64,000 nucleotides of DNA from Burkholderiales bacterium (GTDB taxonomy: Bacteria > Pseudomonadota > Gammaproteobacteria > Burkholderiales > SG8-39), in assembly GCA_020848075.1 (NCBI GenBank), contig JADLAV010000031.1, forward strand, positions 154,840-218,839, given 5' to 3'. The notes under the pieces were generated by a model. The model did not search any database. It worked only from the letters and a program-made list of their open reading frames with translations, and had not been told where the DNA came from. This document shows positions 50,629-60,315 of the stretch, one piece after another. The first letter of the stretch is position 1; each line of letters starts with the position of its first letter. The position numbers and the translations under genes are program-made.

Positions 50629-51630
50629 GTGATTCTCCAGCCGGTCCCGCAGTTCGATTCCAAGTCGGTCCCGCCGTCCTCCCCCAGTGGTCATGCCGGC
50701 GCGACGCCGATCGCCTCCGCGGCACTCCGGCGCGTCGTCGAGCAGACCTCCAAGGTGATCCTCGGCAAGGAGCGCCAGATCCGCCTCGCGCTCGCCTGCC
50801 TGCTCTCGCGCGGGCATCTGCTGATCGAGGATCTGCCCGGCGTGGGCAAGACCACGCTCGCACACGTTCTCGCGCGCTCGCTCGGGCTCGGCTTTCACCG
50901 CATCCAGTTCACGAGCGACATGCTGCCCGCCGACATCATCGGAGTGTCGATCTACGACCGCGAGTCGGCGAGCTTCAAGTTCCATCCCGGCCCGATCTTC
51001 TCGCAGCTCGTCCTCGCCGACGAGGTGAACCGCGCCACGCCGAAGACGCAGAGCGCGCTGCTCGAGGCCATGGAGGAGCATCAGGTCACCGCGGAGGGCG
51101 AGTCGCGGCGGCTGCCCGAGCCGTTCTTCGTGATCGCCACCCAGAACCCGTCGCACCAAGTCGGGACGTTCCCGCTGCCCGAGTCGCAGCTCGACCGCTT
51201 CCAGATGCGCCTCGAGCTCGGCTATCCGGACCGCGCCGCCGAGCGCGCGCTTCTCCAGGGCGTCGATCGGCGCGACCTGATCGCCAGCCTGGAGCCCTGC
51301 GTCACGCCGGCGGAGCTGCTCGCCTTGCAGGGCGCAGTCCGCCAGGTGCACGTGTCACCCGCGCTCGTCGACTACGTGCAGGCGCTCGTGGAGTACACGC
51401 GCCGCTCGCCCGATTTCGTGAACGGCCTCTCGCCGCGCGCGGCGCTCGCGCTCGTCGCCTGTTCGCGCGCCTGGGCGACTGTGGAAGGCCGCGATCGCGT
51501 CATCCCGGAAGACGTGCAGGCCGTGCTGCCCGGCGTCGCGGGCCACCGCCTGCATCCCGTCGTGAACGGCGTGCGGCGCACGAGCTCGGACATCGCGGTG
51601 GGACTCGTCGAGGCGGTGCCGATTCCGTGA
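50629..51630 (+). CDS. MoxR family AAA ATPase
   Basis: Chaperone-like AAA+ ATPase, first of a cluster with DUF58 and a transglutaminase. The start is taken at GTG 50629 (333 residues); there is no clear Shine-Dalgarno. Walker A EDLPGVGKTTLAHVL, Walker B LVLADEVNRATPKTQSALLEAMEEH, sensor FFVIATQNP, and the MoxR lid domain (SPDFVNGLSPRAALALV) are clear. Upstream TAAACT (about 50602) may be a -10 in the 80-bp gap shared with the deacetylase gene. A heptamer repeat overlaps its stop. Confidence 0.93.
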   Translation: MILQPVPQFDSKSVPPSSPSGHAGATPIASAALRRVVEQTSKVILGKERQIRLALACLLSRGHLLIEDLPGVGKTTLAHVLARSLGLGFHRIQFTSDMLPADIIGVSIYDRESASFKFHPGPIFSQLVLADEVNRATPKTQSALLEAMEEHQVTAEGESRRLPEPFFVIATQNPSHQVGTFPLPESQLDRFQMRLELGYPDRAAERALLQGVDRRDLIASLEPCVTPAELLALQGAVRQVHVSPALVDYVQALVEYTRRSPDFVNGLSPRAALALVACSRAWATVEGRDRVIPEDVQAVLPGVAGHRLHPVVNGVRRTSSDIAVGLVEAVPIP

Positions 51631-51648
51631 GGCGTGAGGCGTGAGGAG
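51627..51648. repeat. Heptamer tandem repeat at moxR stop
   Basis: GTGAGGC twice followed by GTGAGGAG, identical over 22 bp to the reverse strand at 15942-15963. It overlaps the moxR TGA and provides several in-frame GTG codons upstream of the DUF58 gene. Confidence 0.6.
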
Positions 51649-51721
51649 CGAGGAGGTCGTCCGCGGCCCCGCCGGCCGCCTCCACACGCCGCGGCGGCTC
51701 GCGACGCCGGCCTCCGCCCGC

Positions 51722-52681
51722 ATGCGCGCGCTGCTCGCGCGCTCGCAGCTCTATCGGATCTTCTTCGGCGTGCGCGAGCCCGAGACGGGCACGATTTTCC
51801 TTTCGCAGCGCCGGGTGTACATCCTTCCCACCCGCCACGGCGTCGTGTTCGGCCTCGCGCTCGTGCTGATGCTGATCGGCTCGATCAACTACCAGCTCTC
51901 GCTCGGCTACGTGCTCACCTTTCTGCTGGCGGGCATGGGCCTCGTCTCCATGCTGCACACGTATCGCAACCTCGCGCATCTCTACGTGAGCGCCGCGCGC
52001 GCCGAGCCGGTGTTCGCGGGCGACCTGGCGCGGTTCCAGCTGTACCTCGAGAACCCCAACCGCTTCGACCGGACCGCGCTCTGGCTGCATGCCGGCGACG
52101 GCGCCGGATCGACGGATGTCGCGGGACGAAGCGGCGCGACGGTCCAGCTGCCGGTCCCAGCGACGCGTCGCGGCTACCTGCAGCTGCCGCGGGTGACGAT
52201 CGAGACCCGTTACCCGCTCGCGCTCTTTCGCGCCTGGAGCTACGTCCACCCGGACGCGCGCGCGCTCGTCTATCCGCGGCCCGCCGATGCGCCGCTCCCG
52301 CCGGCGCGGAGCATCCCGGACACCGGCGCCGCCGTGAGCGCCGGCATCGGCGCCGACGACTTCGCCGGATTGCGCCCGTATCAGCCCACCGATTCGCCGC
52401 GGCACATCGCGTGGAAGTCGGTCGCGCACGGCAACGACATGCTCACCAAAGTCTTCGCGGGGCGCGGCGCCGAGGAGCTGTGGCTCGATCTGGCGATGCT
52501 CCCGGCAGCGCTCGATCTGGAGCAGAAGCTCTCGTGCCTCGCGGGCTGGGTGCTGCACGCCGAGCGCGAGGGCTATGCGTACGGCCTGCGGTTGCCGGGC
52601 ACCGCGCGCGCGCCGGGGCACGGCCCGGCGCACCGCGACGAATGCCTGAAGGCGCTGGCGCTGCACGAACGCGCGCCGTGA
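51722..52681 (+). CDS. DUF58 domain-containing protein
   Basis: Membrane protein partner of MoxR ATPases. 319 residues from ATG 51722 (MRALLARSQLYRIFFG); the track starts at a GTG 81 bp upstream, inside the heptamer repeat, and that is less likely. Two helices lie near 40-75 (GVVFGLALVLMLIGS, GYVLTFLLAGMGLVSML). The DUF58 motif DDFAGLRPYQPTDSPRHIAWKS (about 225-250) is intact. Its stop overlaps the tgpA start as GTGA. Confidence 0.9.
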   Translation: MRALLARSQLYRIFFGVREPETGTIFLSQRRVYILPTRHGVVFGLALVLMLIGSINYQLSLGYVLTFLLAGMGLVSMLHTYRNLAHLYVSAARAEPVFAGDLARFQLYLENPNRFDRTALWLHAGDGAGSTDVAGRSGATVQLPVPATRRGYLQLPRVTIETRYPLALFRAWSYVHPDARALVYPRPADAPLPPARSIPDTGAAVSAGIGADDFAGLRPYQPTDSPRHIAWKSVAHGNDMLTKVFAGRGAEELWLDLAMLPAALDLEQKLSCLAGWVLHAEREGYAYGLRLPGTARAPGHGPAHRDECLKALALHERAP

Positions 52682-54612
52682 ACCCGGCTCCAACGCTCGC
52701 CAACCTCCTCGTCCTCGGCGTCGGCATCCTGCTTGCGGCCGCACCGCACGTCGCGCGCCTGCCCTGGTGGGTGAGCGCGCTCGCGCTGGGCGCTCTCGGC
52801 TGGCGCGCGTGGGCGGCCTGGCGCAACGAGCGCATGCCGCGGCGCTGGCTCCTCTACGCGCTCGTGGTCTTCGGCATCGGCGCCGTCTTCCTGAGCTACC
52901 GCACGCTCTTCGGGCGCGATGCCGGGATCACCATGCTGGTTCTCTTTCTCGCCCTCAAGCTGCTCGAAACCCGCACGCAGCGCGACGTCATCATCGTCAC
53001 GTTCCTCTGCTACTTCCTGTCGCTCACGAACTTCTTCTACAGCCAGACCATTCCGACCGGCATTCTGATGGCGGCGACGGTGCTGGTGCTGACCGCGGCG
53101 CTGGTCGGCTTCAGCGGGCCGACGCGCCCGGTTGCGCGCAATTTCCGTACCGCGGGCATGCTCCTCGCGCAGGGCATCCCGGTGATGCTGATCCTGTTCC
53201 TGTTCTTCCCGCGCGTGCCCGGGCCGCTCTGGGGCATGCCGTCCGACGCGTACTCGGGGATGACCGGTCTCTCGGAGTCGATGAGCCCGGGCGACATCAG
53301 CGCGCTCTCGCAATCGGACGCGATCGCCTTTCGCGTGAAGTTCGATGGCGCGCCGCCGCCGAAGAAGGCGCTTTACTGGCGCGGGCCGGTCTTCTGGGAA
53401 TTCGACGGTCGCAGCTGGCGCCCGGGCAGCGTGCCGAACCCGGGCGATCCGCAGTTCGACCCCTTGAGCCCGCCGGTCACTTATTCGGTCACGGTCGAGC
53501 CGCACAACCGGCCGTGGCTCTTCGCCCTCGATCTGCCCGGACGGGTTCCGCCTGGCGCGCAGCTCACCGCCGATTTCCAGCTGCACGCGCGGCGGCCGGT
53601 GCGCACGCGGCTGCGGTACGACATGAGCTCGTTCCTCGAGTATCGCACCGCCGGCGGCTCTGCCGAAGCGCTCGCCGCGGCCCGCGCGCTGCCGAGCGGA
53701 TTCAACCCCAAGGCGCTCGCCCTCGCCGGGCAGTGGGCGCGCGGCGCGGGTAGCGACGAGGAGATCGTGCTGCGCGCGGTCGACTTCTTCCGGCGCGCCG
53801 GGTTCGGCTACACGCTCAGCCCGCCGCCGCTCGGCCACGATTCGGTCGACGACTTCATCTTCGGCACCAAGCGCGGCTTCTGCGAGCACTTTTCCTCCGC
53901 GTTCGCCTACTTGATGCGCGCCGCGGGGATCCCCGCGCGCGTGGTGACCGGCTATCAGGGTGGCGAGATCAATCCGGTCGATGGCTACATCACCGTGCGC
54001 CAGGCCGACGCGCATGCCTGGGTCGAGGTCTGGCTCGCAGGGCGCGGCTGGACGCGCGTCGATCCGACCGCGGCGGCCGTGCCGTTGCGGATCGAGTCCG
54101 GGCTCGCGGCGGCCGTGCCGCGCGGCGAGCCGCTGCCGTTCCTCACCCGCCCCGAGCTCACCTGGCTGCGGACGCTGCGCTTCAACTGGGAAGCCCTCGC
54201 CAACTACTGGAACCAGTGGGTGCTCGGATACAATCCGGAGCGCCAGCGCGGGCTTTTCAACCGCCTCGGCATGCCCGACACGACCTGGCAGACGATGGCG
54301 CAGATGCTGTTCTGGGCGGTGGGCGCGGTGACCGTGGCGTTTGCGCTGTGGCTCCTGCGCAAGGCGCGGCCGCGCGATGCGGCGCACGCAATCTGGCTGA
54401 CCTTCTGCGCCAAGCTCGCGCGCCGCGGCACCGCCCGCGGCGCGGCCGAAGGCCCGCGGAACTTCGCCGACCGCGCGGCGCTCGCGCACCCGCGCGCCGC
54501 CGCCCGGATCCGGGCGATCGCGTCGCTGTACATCGATCTGCGCTACGGCCCCGAGCGCGACCACGGCGGCGTAGCGCGCCTGCGGGCGCTGGTGCGGGGG
54601 TTCCGCGCTTGA
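52678..54612 (+). CDS. tgpA: TgpA-type transglutaminase-like membrane protein (DUF3488/DUF4129)
   Basis: Periplasmic transglutaminase domain in a multi-helix membrane protein; in Pseudomonas aeruginosa TgpA is essential, with unknown substrate. GTG 52678 gives 644 residues. About six N-terminal helices (1-190; DUF3488) precede the periplasmic core domain with catalytic Cys in TKRGFCEHFSSAFAYLM, His in ADAHAWVEVWLAG and Asp in WTRVDPTAA. A further helix lies near 550 and a DUF4129-like tail ends the protein. The 992-codon listed ORF includes DUF58 read out of frame. It overlaps mltB as TTGA. Confidence 0.93.
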   Translation: MNPAPTLANLLVLGVGILLAAAPHVARLPWWVSALALGALGWRAWAAWRNERMPRRWLLYALVVFGIGAVFLSYRTLFGRDAGITMLVLFLALKLLETRTQRDVIIVTFLCYFLSLTNFFYSQTIPTGILMAATVLVLTAALVGFSGPTRPVARNFRTAGMLLAQGIPVMLILFLFFPRVPGPLWGMPSDAYSGMTGLSESMSPGDISALSQSDAIAFRVKFDGAPPPKKALYWRGPVFWEFDGRSWRPGSVPNPGDPQFDPLSPPVTYSVTVEPHNRPWLFALDLPGRVPPGAQLTADFQLHARRPVRTRLRYDMSSFLEYRTAGGSAEALAAARALPSGFNPKALALAGQWARGAGSDEEIVLRAVDFFRRAGFGYTLSPPPLGHDSVDDFIFGTKRGFCEHFSSAFAYLMRAAGIPARVVTGYQGGEINPVDGYITVRQADAHAWVEVWLAGRGWTRVDPTAAAVPLRIESGLAAAVPRGEPLPFLTRPELTWLRTLRFNWEALANYWNQWVLGYNPERQRGLFNRLGMPDTTWQTMAQMLFWAVGAVTVAFALWLLRKARPRDAAHAIWLTFCAKLARRGTARGAAEGPRNFADRAALAHPRAAARIRAIASLYIDLRYGPERDHGGVARLRALVRGFRA

Positions 54613-55598
54613 ACCCGGGCGCACGCGCCGCGCTCGCCGGGATCCTGCTCGGTGTCGCGTGGGGCGCAGCAGCCTCGCCCCCGGCATTCAGCGACCGCGC
54701 CGAGGTCCAGGCCTTCATCATGGAGATGGTCAACCGGCACGGTTTCGCGCGGAAGGAGCTCGACGCGCTCTTCCGGCGCGCGCGCCTCGATCCCGACGTC
54801 ATCCGCCTGATGACGCTCCCGCCGCCGAAGGTGCGCTCGTGGCAGGCGTACCGGACGATCTTCGTCGGCGAGCGCCGCGTCGCGGCCGGCGTCCGGTTCT
54901 GGGCGGAGAACGCGGCGGCGCTCGAGCGCGCCGAAGCGCGCTTCGGCGTTCCCGCCGAGATCATCGTCGGCATCATCGGCGTGGAGACCGAATTCGGTCG
55001 CAACACCGGAACGTTCCGCGTCGCCGACGCGCTCGCCACGCTCGCATTCGACTACCCGCGGCGCGCCGATTTCTTCCGCTCGCAACTCGAGGAGTTTCTG
55101 CTCTTCGCCCGCGAGGGCGGCGTCAACGTCCTCGGCGTCCAGGGCTCCTACGCCGGCGCGATGGGCATTCCCCAGTTTATGCCGGGGAGCTACCGGCGAT
55201 ACGCAGTGGACTTCGACGGCGACGGCCGCCGCGACATTCTCGGCAGCGCTGCCGATGCGATCGGCAGCGTCGGCAACTTCCTCGCGGAGCACGGCTGGGC
55301 GCGCGAGGCGCGGATCGCATTCCCGGCGAGCGTCGAGGGCGATGCGTTTCGCGCCTTCTCCCAGGACGGGCTCGAGCCGCGCCACCCTGCCGCCGCCTTG
55401 CGCCGCGCCGGCGTCGCGTTCGACGAATCGGTGCCGGACGACGCGCGCTGCGTCCTCGTGGAGCTGGCCTCGCCGGACGCGCCGCCCGAATACCGGATCG
55501 GCCTGCAGAACTTCTTCGTGCTGACCCGCTACAACCGCTCGAGCTTCTATGCATCGGCCGTGACCGATCTCGCCGATGCGGTGCGCGCGGCGCGCTAG
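54609..55598 (+). CDS. mltB: Membrane-bound lytic murein transglycosylase B
   Basis: Cleaves peptidoglycan glycan strands in the periplasm. TTG 54609 overlaps the tgpA stop and gives 329 residues with a signal peptide ([23 protein letters not shown], no lipobox). The catalytic Glu is in [15 protein letters not shown]; substrate-site segments are [28 protein letters not shown] and [12 protein letters not shown], as in SltB/MltB. No ATG fits. Its TAG stop shares CTAG with the convergent rpoS stop. Confidence 0.95.
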   Translation: MNPGARAALAGILLGVAWGAAASPPAFSDRAEVQAFIMEMVNRHGFARKELDALFRRARLDPDVIRLMTLPPPKVRSWQAYRTIFVGERRVAAGVRFWAENAAALERAEARFGVPAEIIVGIIGVETEFGRNTGTFRVADALATLAFDYPRRADFFRSQLEEFLLFAREGGVNVLGVQGSYAGAMGIPQFMPGSYRRYAVDFDGDGRRDILGSAADAIGSVGNFLAEHGWAREARIAFPASVEGDAFRAFSQDGLEPRHPAAALRRAGVAFDESVPDDARCVLVELASPDAPPEYRIGLQNFFVLTRYNRSSFYASAVTDLADAVRAAR

Positions 55599-56557
55599 AG
55601 CAGCTCGTCCTTCGACAGACCCCGCCGCCGCAGGATCTTGCGCAGCTGCGCGAGCGCCTCGAGCTGGATCTGCCGGACCCGCTCGCGCGTGACCCCGAGC
55701 GCGGCGGCGAGCTGCTCGAGCGTCACGACCTCCTGCCCGCTCAAGCCGAACCGGCGCTCGATCACCGAGCGCTGCTTGTCATTCAGCTGGCCGAGCCATT
55801 CGCAGACCAGATCCTCGATCTCGCTCGTCGCGAGGCGCGCTTCCGGCGCGACCGTCGCCTCGTCGGCGATGGACTCGCCGATCGACAGCATCGGGTCGAT
55901 GTCGAGCGGCGCGTCGAGCGACGCGAGGTGCTCGTTGTGCCCGAGCACGCGGCGCACCTCGTCCGCCGACTTGCCGGTGAGATCCGCGATGTCCTCGACG
56001 CGCGGCTCGCGGTCGCCGTGCGCCTCGAGGTGCCGCCGCGCGCGCAGCACGACGTTGATCTCCTTGATGACGTGCACCGGCAGGCGGATCGTGCGCGACT
56101 GGTTCATGATCGCGCGCTCCACGTTCTGGCGGATCCACCAGGTCGCGTAGGTCGAGAAGCGGAAACCGCGCTCCGGGTCGAACTTCTCCAGCGCGTGCAT
56201 GAGACCGAGATTGCCCTCCTCGACGAGGTCGAGCAGCGGCACGCCTCGATTCAGGTACTGCTTGGCGATGTTCACCACGAGCCTCAGGTTGTGCTCGATC
56301 ATCTTCTGCCGCGCCGCGAAGTCGCCGCTCGCCGCGCGCCGGGCGAAGCCCTGCTCCTCCGCCGGCGTGAGCAGCGGCTTCAGGCCGATGTCGTGCAGGT
56401 AGATCTGGGTGACGTCGGAGAGGAAGTCGCCGGCGGCGCCGGCCGGTTCGGCCGCGCGGTCCGGTGCCGCCTCCTGGGGTGGTTCGCGCTCGTCCCCCGC
56501 CCCGCGGTCTTCGTCGTCGTCGATCGGACCGTCGGGCGGAACCGCAGGCGCGCTCAT
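55595..56557 (-). CDS. rpoS: RNA polymerase sigma factor RpoS
   Basis: Sigma-38 of the general stress and stationary-phase response. ATG 56557 gives 320 residues. The first 40 residues are acidic and Ala/Pro-rich. Region 1.2 ([19 protein letters not shown]), region 2 ([50 protein letters not shown]), region 3 and region 4 ([19 protein letters not shown]) are intact. It overlaps nlpD by 4 bp (ATGA). The 869-codon listed ORF reads through nlpD and pcm. It fits the surE-pcm-nlpD-rpoS operon. Confidence 0.97.
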   Translation of the reverse strand: MSAPAVPPDGPIDDDEDRGAGDEREPPQEAAPDRAAEPAGAAGDFLSDVTQIYLHDIGLKPLLTPAEEQGFARRAASGDFAARQKMIEHNLRLVVNIAKQYLNRGVPLLDLVEEGNLGLMHALEKFDPERGFRFSTYATWWIRQNVERAIMNQSRTIRLPVHVIKEINVVLRARRHLEAHGDREPRVEDIADLTGKSADEVRRVLGHNEHLASLDAPLDIDPMLSIGESIADEATVAPEARLATSEIEDLVCEWLGQLNDKQRSVIERRFGLSGQEVVTLEQLAAALGVTRERVRQIQLEALAQLRKILRRRGLSKDELL

Positions 56558-57618
56558 GGGCGGGCAGGCAAGAACTGCTGCGGATCCACCGGTTTCCCGA
56601 AACGGCGGATCTCGAAGTGCAACCCTGGCCGCTCGCCGGCCGCCCCGGTCGCCCCCACCTCGGCGATCTTCTGGCCTTTGGCGACCGTCTGGTTCTCTTT
56701 GACGAGGATCTTGCTGTTGTGGGCGTACACCGACAGGTACTTGTCGTTGTGCTTGAGGATGATGAGCTTGCCGTAGTTCAGGTAGTCGCCCTGATAGACC
56801 ACCGAGCCGGCGGCCGACGCATAGACCGGGTCGCCGAGCTTCCCGCCAATCGACAGCCCCTTGCTGCCGTTCTCCTGGAAGGTGCCCGTGACCGCGCCTT
56901 TCGCCGGCCATCCCCAATCGACGGCGTCCTCGCCCGTGGCCGCTGCAGTCTTCGGCGCGGGCGCCGCGGCGGGCGCGGCCGGCGGTACGGCCGGTGCGGA
57001 TGGGATCGCGGCGGGCGCGGCCGGCGCGGATGGCATCGCGGCGGGCGTCTCCTCGCCGCGTTGCAGGAGCGCCAGATTCTGATCGGAATACGGCAGCTTC
57101 ACCATCTTGGGTGCGGTCTTGAGCCCGGAAACGACCGTGACCGGCTTGGGCGGCCCGCCCGCAGTCGTCGATCCCGGCGCTGGCGCAGCGGGTGGGGCCG
57201 CAGCCGGGGTCGTCGCGCCGGGCGCCGTTCCGGCGGCCGCGCCGAGCGGCCGCCCCTCGATCGGCGCGGCGCCGGTGACGGGGGTCACCGTCACGGTGCC
57301 GGTTTCGACCACCGGCGCAGGCGCCGCCGCGCGCAGCCGCAGCACCTGCCCGACCTGGATCTTGCTCGCATCCCCGATGTCGTTGAGCGCGGCGAGTTCC
57401 CGCGGATCCATGCTGTGGGCGACGGCGATGCTGTACAGCGTGTCGCCCTGCTTGACTACGTACACGCTCGCGCCTGCCTCCGCCGCCTTCGCGACGGCCG
57501 GACTCGTGGTTGCGGGGCGTGATGCCTGCCGGTCCGCCACCGGCGCCTGCGTGCGCGTTGCGCATCCCGACGCCGCGAGGGTCACGATTCCGATCGCGAT
57601 CCAGAAACCCAAACGCAT
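56554..57618 (-). CDS. nlpD: Murein hydrolase activator NlpD
   Basis: LysM-M23 lipoprotein that activates an amidase during daughter-cell separation. 354 residues. The lipoprotein signal [19 protein letters not shown] has its Cys at 19. LysM (about 53-97) is [18 protein letters not shown]...[11 protein letters not shown] Pro/Ala-rich linker (about 100-225) follows. The C-terminal M23 domain (about 240-345) has [11 protein letters not shown] and [14 protein letters not shown], but the zinc-site residues of active M23 enzymes look lost ([10 protein letters not shown] in place of HxGxD), as expected for an activator. Promoters inside nlpD often drive rpoS. Confidence 0.95.
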   Translation of the reverse strand: MRLGFWIAIGIVTLAASGCATRTQAPVADRQASRPATTSPAVAKAAEAGASVYVVKQGDTLYSIAVAHSMDPRELAALNDIGDASKIQVGQVLRLRAAAPAPVVETGTVTVTPVTGAAPIEGRPLGAAAGTAPGATTPAAAPPAAPAPGSTTAGGPPKPVTVVSGLKTAPKMVKLPYSDQNLALLQRGEETPAAMPSAPAAPAAIPSAPAVPPAAPAAAPAPKTAAATGEDAVDWGWPAKGAVTGTFQENGSKGLSIGGKLGDPVYASAAGSVVYQGDYLNYGKLIILKHNDKYLSVYAHNSKILVKENQTVAKGQKIAEVGATGAAGERPGLHFEIRRFGKPVDPQQFLPARP

Positions 57619-57621
57619 CGC

Positions 57622-58281
57622 TCAACCCTTCCCCATGCGCAGCGGCACGAAGCGCACCGCGGCGAGCCGCGTCTCGCGCAGGCCGCTCGCCGTACGCTCG
57701 ATCAGCGTCAGCTCCTGGCTCGCCGTTCCCACCGGGATCACCAGCCGCCCGCCGTGCGCGAGCTGCTCCTGCAGGGCACGCGGTACCCGCGGGGCCGCCG
57801 CCGCGACGATGATCGCGTCGAACGGAGCAGCCTCCGAAAGCCCGCGGTTGCCATCGCCATGCGCGAGTCGCAGATTGCCGATGCGCAGCGCCCGCAGATT
57901 CGCGCGCGCGCGCTCCAGCAGCGGTGCGATGCGCTCGATCGAGTACACCTCCTTCGCGATGCGCGCGAGCACGGCCGCGCCATAGCCGCAACCAGTACCG
58001 ACCTCCAGCACCCGTCCGAGTTCCCGCCCGTCGCGAGCGACCTCCACCATGCGGGCCACGGTGAGCGGTTGGGAGATCGTCTGCTCGAACCCGATCGGCA
58101 GCGCGGAGTCCTCGTACGCGCGGCTCGCGAGGGCCTCGTCGACGAACAGGTGGCGGGGCACGTCGCGCATCGCCTCGAGCACCAGCTCGTCGCTCACCCC
58201 GCACTCGCGCAGGCGCGCGACCATGCGGTCCCGCGTGCGTTGCGACGTCATGCCGATGCCGCGGTTCGGCGCGAGGCTCAT
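57622..58281 (-). CDS. pcm: Protein-L-isoaspartate O-methyltransferase
   Basis: Repairs isoaspartyl residues in aged proteins using SAM. 219 residues from ATG 58281; ATG 58251 ([10 protein letters not shown]) is an alternative. SAM motif [50 protein letters not shown] and GGRLVIPVG match the family. It starts 7 bp after the surE stop and precedes nlpD by 3 bp. Confidence 0.97.
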   Translation of the reverse strand: MSLAPNRGIGMTSQRTRDRMVARLRECGVSDELVLEAMRDVPRHLFVDEALASRAYEDSALPIGFEQTISQPLTVARMVEVARDGRELGRVLEVGTGCGYGAAVLARIAKEVYSIERIAPLLERARANLRALRIGNLRLAHGDGNRGLSEAAPFDAIIVAAAAPRVPRALQEQLAHGGRLVIPVGTASQELTLIERTASGLRETRLAAVRFVPLRMGKG

Positions 58282-58288
58282 CTCGTCC

Positions 58289-59029
58289 TCATTCCAGCCA
58301 GCGCCGCACGGCGCCGATCTGCTGCTGGTGCGTGAGATCGATCTGCAGCGGCGTGACCGAGACGCGGTTCGCGTCCACCGCGTGAAAGTCGGTGCCCGGG
58401 CCCGCGTCCTGCGCGCCGCCGGCCGCGCCGATCCAGAACACCGTCTGGTTGCGAGGCGTCACGGCCTTGATGACCGGCTCGGCCTTGTGCCGCTTGCCGA
58501 GCCGGGTGACTTCGATCCCCCGCACGGCATCGTACGGAACGTCCGGAACATTCACGTTGAGGAGCGCCGGCTGCTCGAGCGGGTGCCGCCCGAAGCGCTC
58601 CACGAGATCGCGCGCGATCCGGGCGGCGGTCGCGTAGTGCTCGCCTACCTTGCCGGTGAGCGACACCGCGATCGACGGGATCCCGAGCAGGAAGCCCTCG
58701 GTCGCTGCCGCGACCGTCCCCGAGTAGATCGTGTCGTCGCCCATGTTCGCGCCGAGGTTGATTCCCGACACGATGATGTCCGGAAGATGTTCGAGCAGTC
58801 CGGTCACCGCGAGATGGACACAGTCGGTTGGCGTCCCGTTCACGAAAAGGAATCCGTTCGCGGACCGCCGCACCGAAAGCGGCCGGTCGAGCGTGAGGGA
58901 GTTGGAAGCCCCGCTCCGGTCGCGCTCGGGCGCGACGACCGTGATCTCGCCCAACTCGGCAAGCGTGTCGGCGAGAATGGCAAGCCCCGGCGCGAAATAG
59001 CCGTCGTCGTTGCTGAGCAGGATCCGCAT
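58289..59029 (-). CDS. surE: 5'/3'-nucleotidase SurE
   Basis: Stationary-phase survival nucleotidase acting on nucleoside monophosphates and short polyphosphate. ATG 59029 ([16 protein letters not shown]) gives 246 residues; six upstream residues in the track are optional. Metal-site [35 protein letters not shown] and [25 protein letters not shown] are intact. It is first in surE-pcm-nlpD-rpoS. About 130 bp upstream to the next gene hold no clear element. Confidence 0.97.
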   Translation of the reverse strand: MRILLSNDDGYFAPGLAILADTLAELGEITVVAPERDRSGASNSLTLDRPLSVRRSANGFLFVNGTPTDCVHLAVTGLLEHLPDIIVSGINLGANMGDDTIYSGTVAAATEGFLLGIPSIAVSLTGKVGEHYATAARIARDLVERFGRHPLEQPALLNVNVPDVPYDAVRGIEVTRLGKRHKAEPVIKAVTPRNQTVFWIGAAGGAQDAGPGTDFHAVDANRVSVTPLQIDLTHQQQIGAVRRWLE

Positions 59030-59160
59030 GCGCGTCACCGCCGGCACGCGAGCGCGCCGGCCCGTCGGGCATCAGCGGGCGCGTTCGTGGTCCGGCGCAT
59101 CTTCGACCGATTATAAGCCACCCCCGCGCCCCGACCGCGGCCAGGCCGCGCACCTGCGCG

Positions 59161-59583
59161 TCAACGCGCATCCCGCATCGCCTTCGCGCACGCCCACTCG
59201 AGCTGCCACGCCGCGATGGTCCGCGGCGGCACCGGGTCCATCTGGATGCCCACGCTGCCGAGCAGCACGTGCTCGATCAGGCGCGCATCGGTCGAGAACG
59301 CCATCGCTTCCCGGAATCCCTGCGTGCGCGCCTTGCAGTCCATGACGCGCAGGACCTTCTTGACCTTGATCAGGCGGAGCGAGGCCTCGTCGCGGACCGT
59401 GGGGCTCTCGTACTCGACGCGCTCCCAGAACTCCACGCGGTCGCCGCGCCGCACGATGCTCCCGGCGTCGACCTCGAACCGGATGCCCGGCCTCGCGCCG
59501 GCGACGGACACCCAGTTCTCGGCGGCACGTGCGGCGCCGGCCGTGACGGCGAGCAGGACGAGCGCGTGAAGTAGGAGCCTCAA
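59161..59583 (-). CDS. Surface-adhesin protein E-like secreted protein
   Basis: 140-residue secreted protein with a signal peptide (MRLLLHALVLLAVTAGAARA). The mature part matches the small Adhesin_E-like domain common in betaproteobacteria: ENWVSVAG, FEVDAGSIVRRGDRVEFWERVEYESP, and a central cysteine in VMDCKARTQGFREAM, with a second in WACAKAM, possibly a disulfide pair. Function is unknown. It lies upstream of surE on the same strand; a strong hairpin separates it from the next upstream gene. Confidence 0.75.
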   Translation of the reverse strand: MRLLLHALVLLAVTAGAARAAENWVSVAGARPGIRFEVDAGSIVRRGDRVEFWERVEYESPTVRDEASLRLIKVKKVLRVMDCKARTQGFREAMAFSTDARLIEHVLLGSVGIQMDPVPPRTIAAWQLEWACAKAMRDAR

Positions 59584-59615
59584 GTCGTCCAGGTTCGGCG
59601 GCAGTTGCAGTCATA

Positions 59616-59645
59616 CCCCCGACTCGCCGCATGGCGAGTCGGGGG
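59616..59645 (-). terminator. Perfect 13-bp hairpin
   Basis: CCCCCGACTCGCC pairs perfectly with GGCGAGTCGGGGG around a GCAT loop. It is 48 bp past the stop of the upstream hypothetical gene and 32 bp before the adhesin-like ATG. No T-tract follows on the minus strand, so it may terminate weakly, block ribosome access or stabilise an mRNA end. Confidence 0.5.
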
Positions 59646-59693
59646 GCTGCGCGGAAGGTAATCGAGCCGCCCGTTCTTGACAAGACGGTCCGG

Positions 59694-60044
59694 TCAGCCG
59701 GCGACCGGCGGCGCTTCCTTCGCGCGCGCCAGCGCGTCGACCGCGCCGCGCACGTCCACGTCGACGAAGAACCGCTCCAGCGGCTCGTCGCCGGCGAGGC
59801 GCAGGAGATCCTGGTCGCGGACGTGCAGCATCACGCTCTTGCCTCCGGAGGCGATGCGGAACGCGTGCCACTCGCAGCCGGCGTGCGCGCCGCGGCCATC
59901 GTTCCAGATGATCGATTGCAGCGTGAGCGCCCGATCGCGAAGCAGCGCCGTGACGCGGGCAACGAGCGCTGCGGCTGCGATGCGCCGCATCTCGGCCGCC
60001 ATGGATTCGCGGGGCAGTGCGCCCTCATCCGGATCGGGCTTCAT
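59694..60044 (-). CDS. Hypothetical protein
   Basis: 116 residues from ATG 60044 (MKPDPDEGALPRESMAAEMRRI). No family recognised. The protein appears soluble, with a helical N-terminus (AEMRRIAAAALVARVTALL) followed by alternating strands: TLQSIIWNDGRGAHAGCEWHAF, GGKSVMLHVRDQDLLRL and ERFFVDVDVRGAVDAL. The listed 272-codon ORF extends it with non-conserved sequence. The 271-bp gap to the cyclase gene (60045-60315) holds no gene; it has a short T-run near 60130 and a TAGAAT near 60230 that could be the cyclase promoter. Confidence 0.55.
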   Translation of the reverse strand: MKPDPDEGALPRESMAAEMRRIAAAALVARVTALLRDRALTLQSIIWNDGRGAHAGCEWHAFRIASGGKSVMLHVRDQDLLRLAGDEPLERFFVDVDVRGAVDALARAKEAPPVAG

Positions 60045-60315
60045 TGGGACTCTGGCAGGGCGCGGACGATGACTCGAATGGTATGCCGCGCACGCCGGAA
60101 TCCGGGTGACCGATCGCCGCAAAGTGAGCATTTTTTGCCGAATCGATTTCCGCGCCCGCGCGGCGCCACCAGGTGCGACAAAGCGCACGCCTGCGACTTC
60201 GCATCCGTCGCGGCGCCGACCGAACCCGATAGAATCGCGCCGGATGCGCCGCGGGCGCACGTGAGCGACCGCGCGCATCGTTCGAGGTGCGGCCTCGCCC
60301 ATGAAAATTTCCTGA

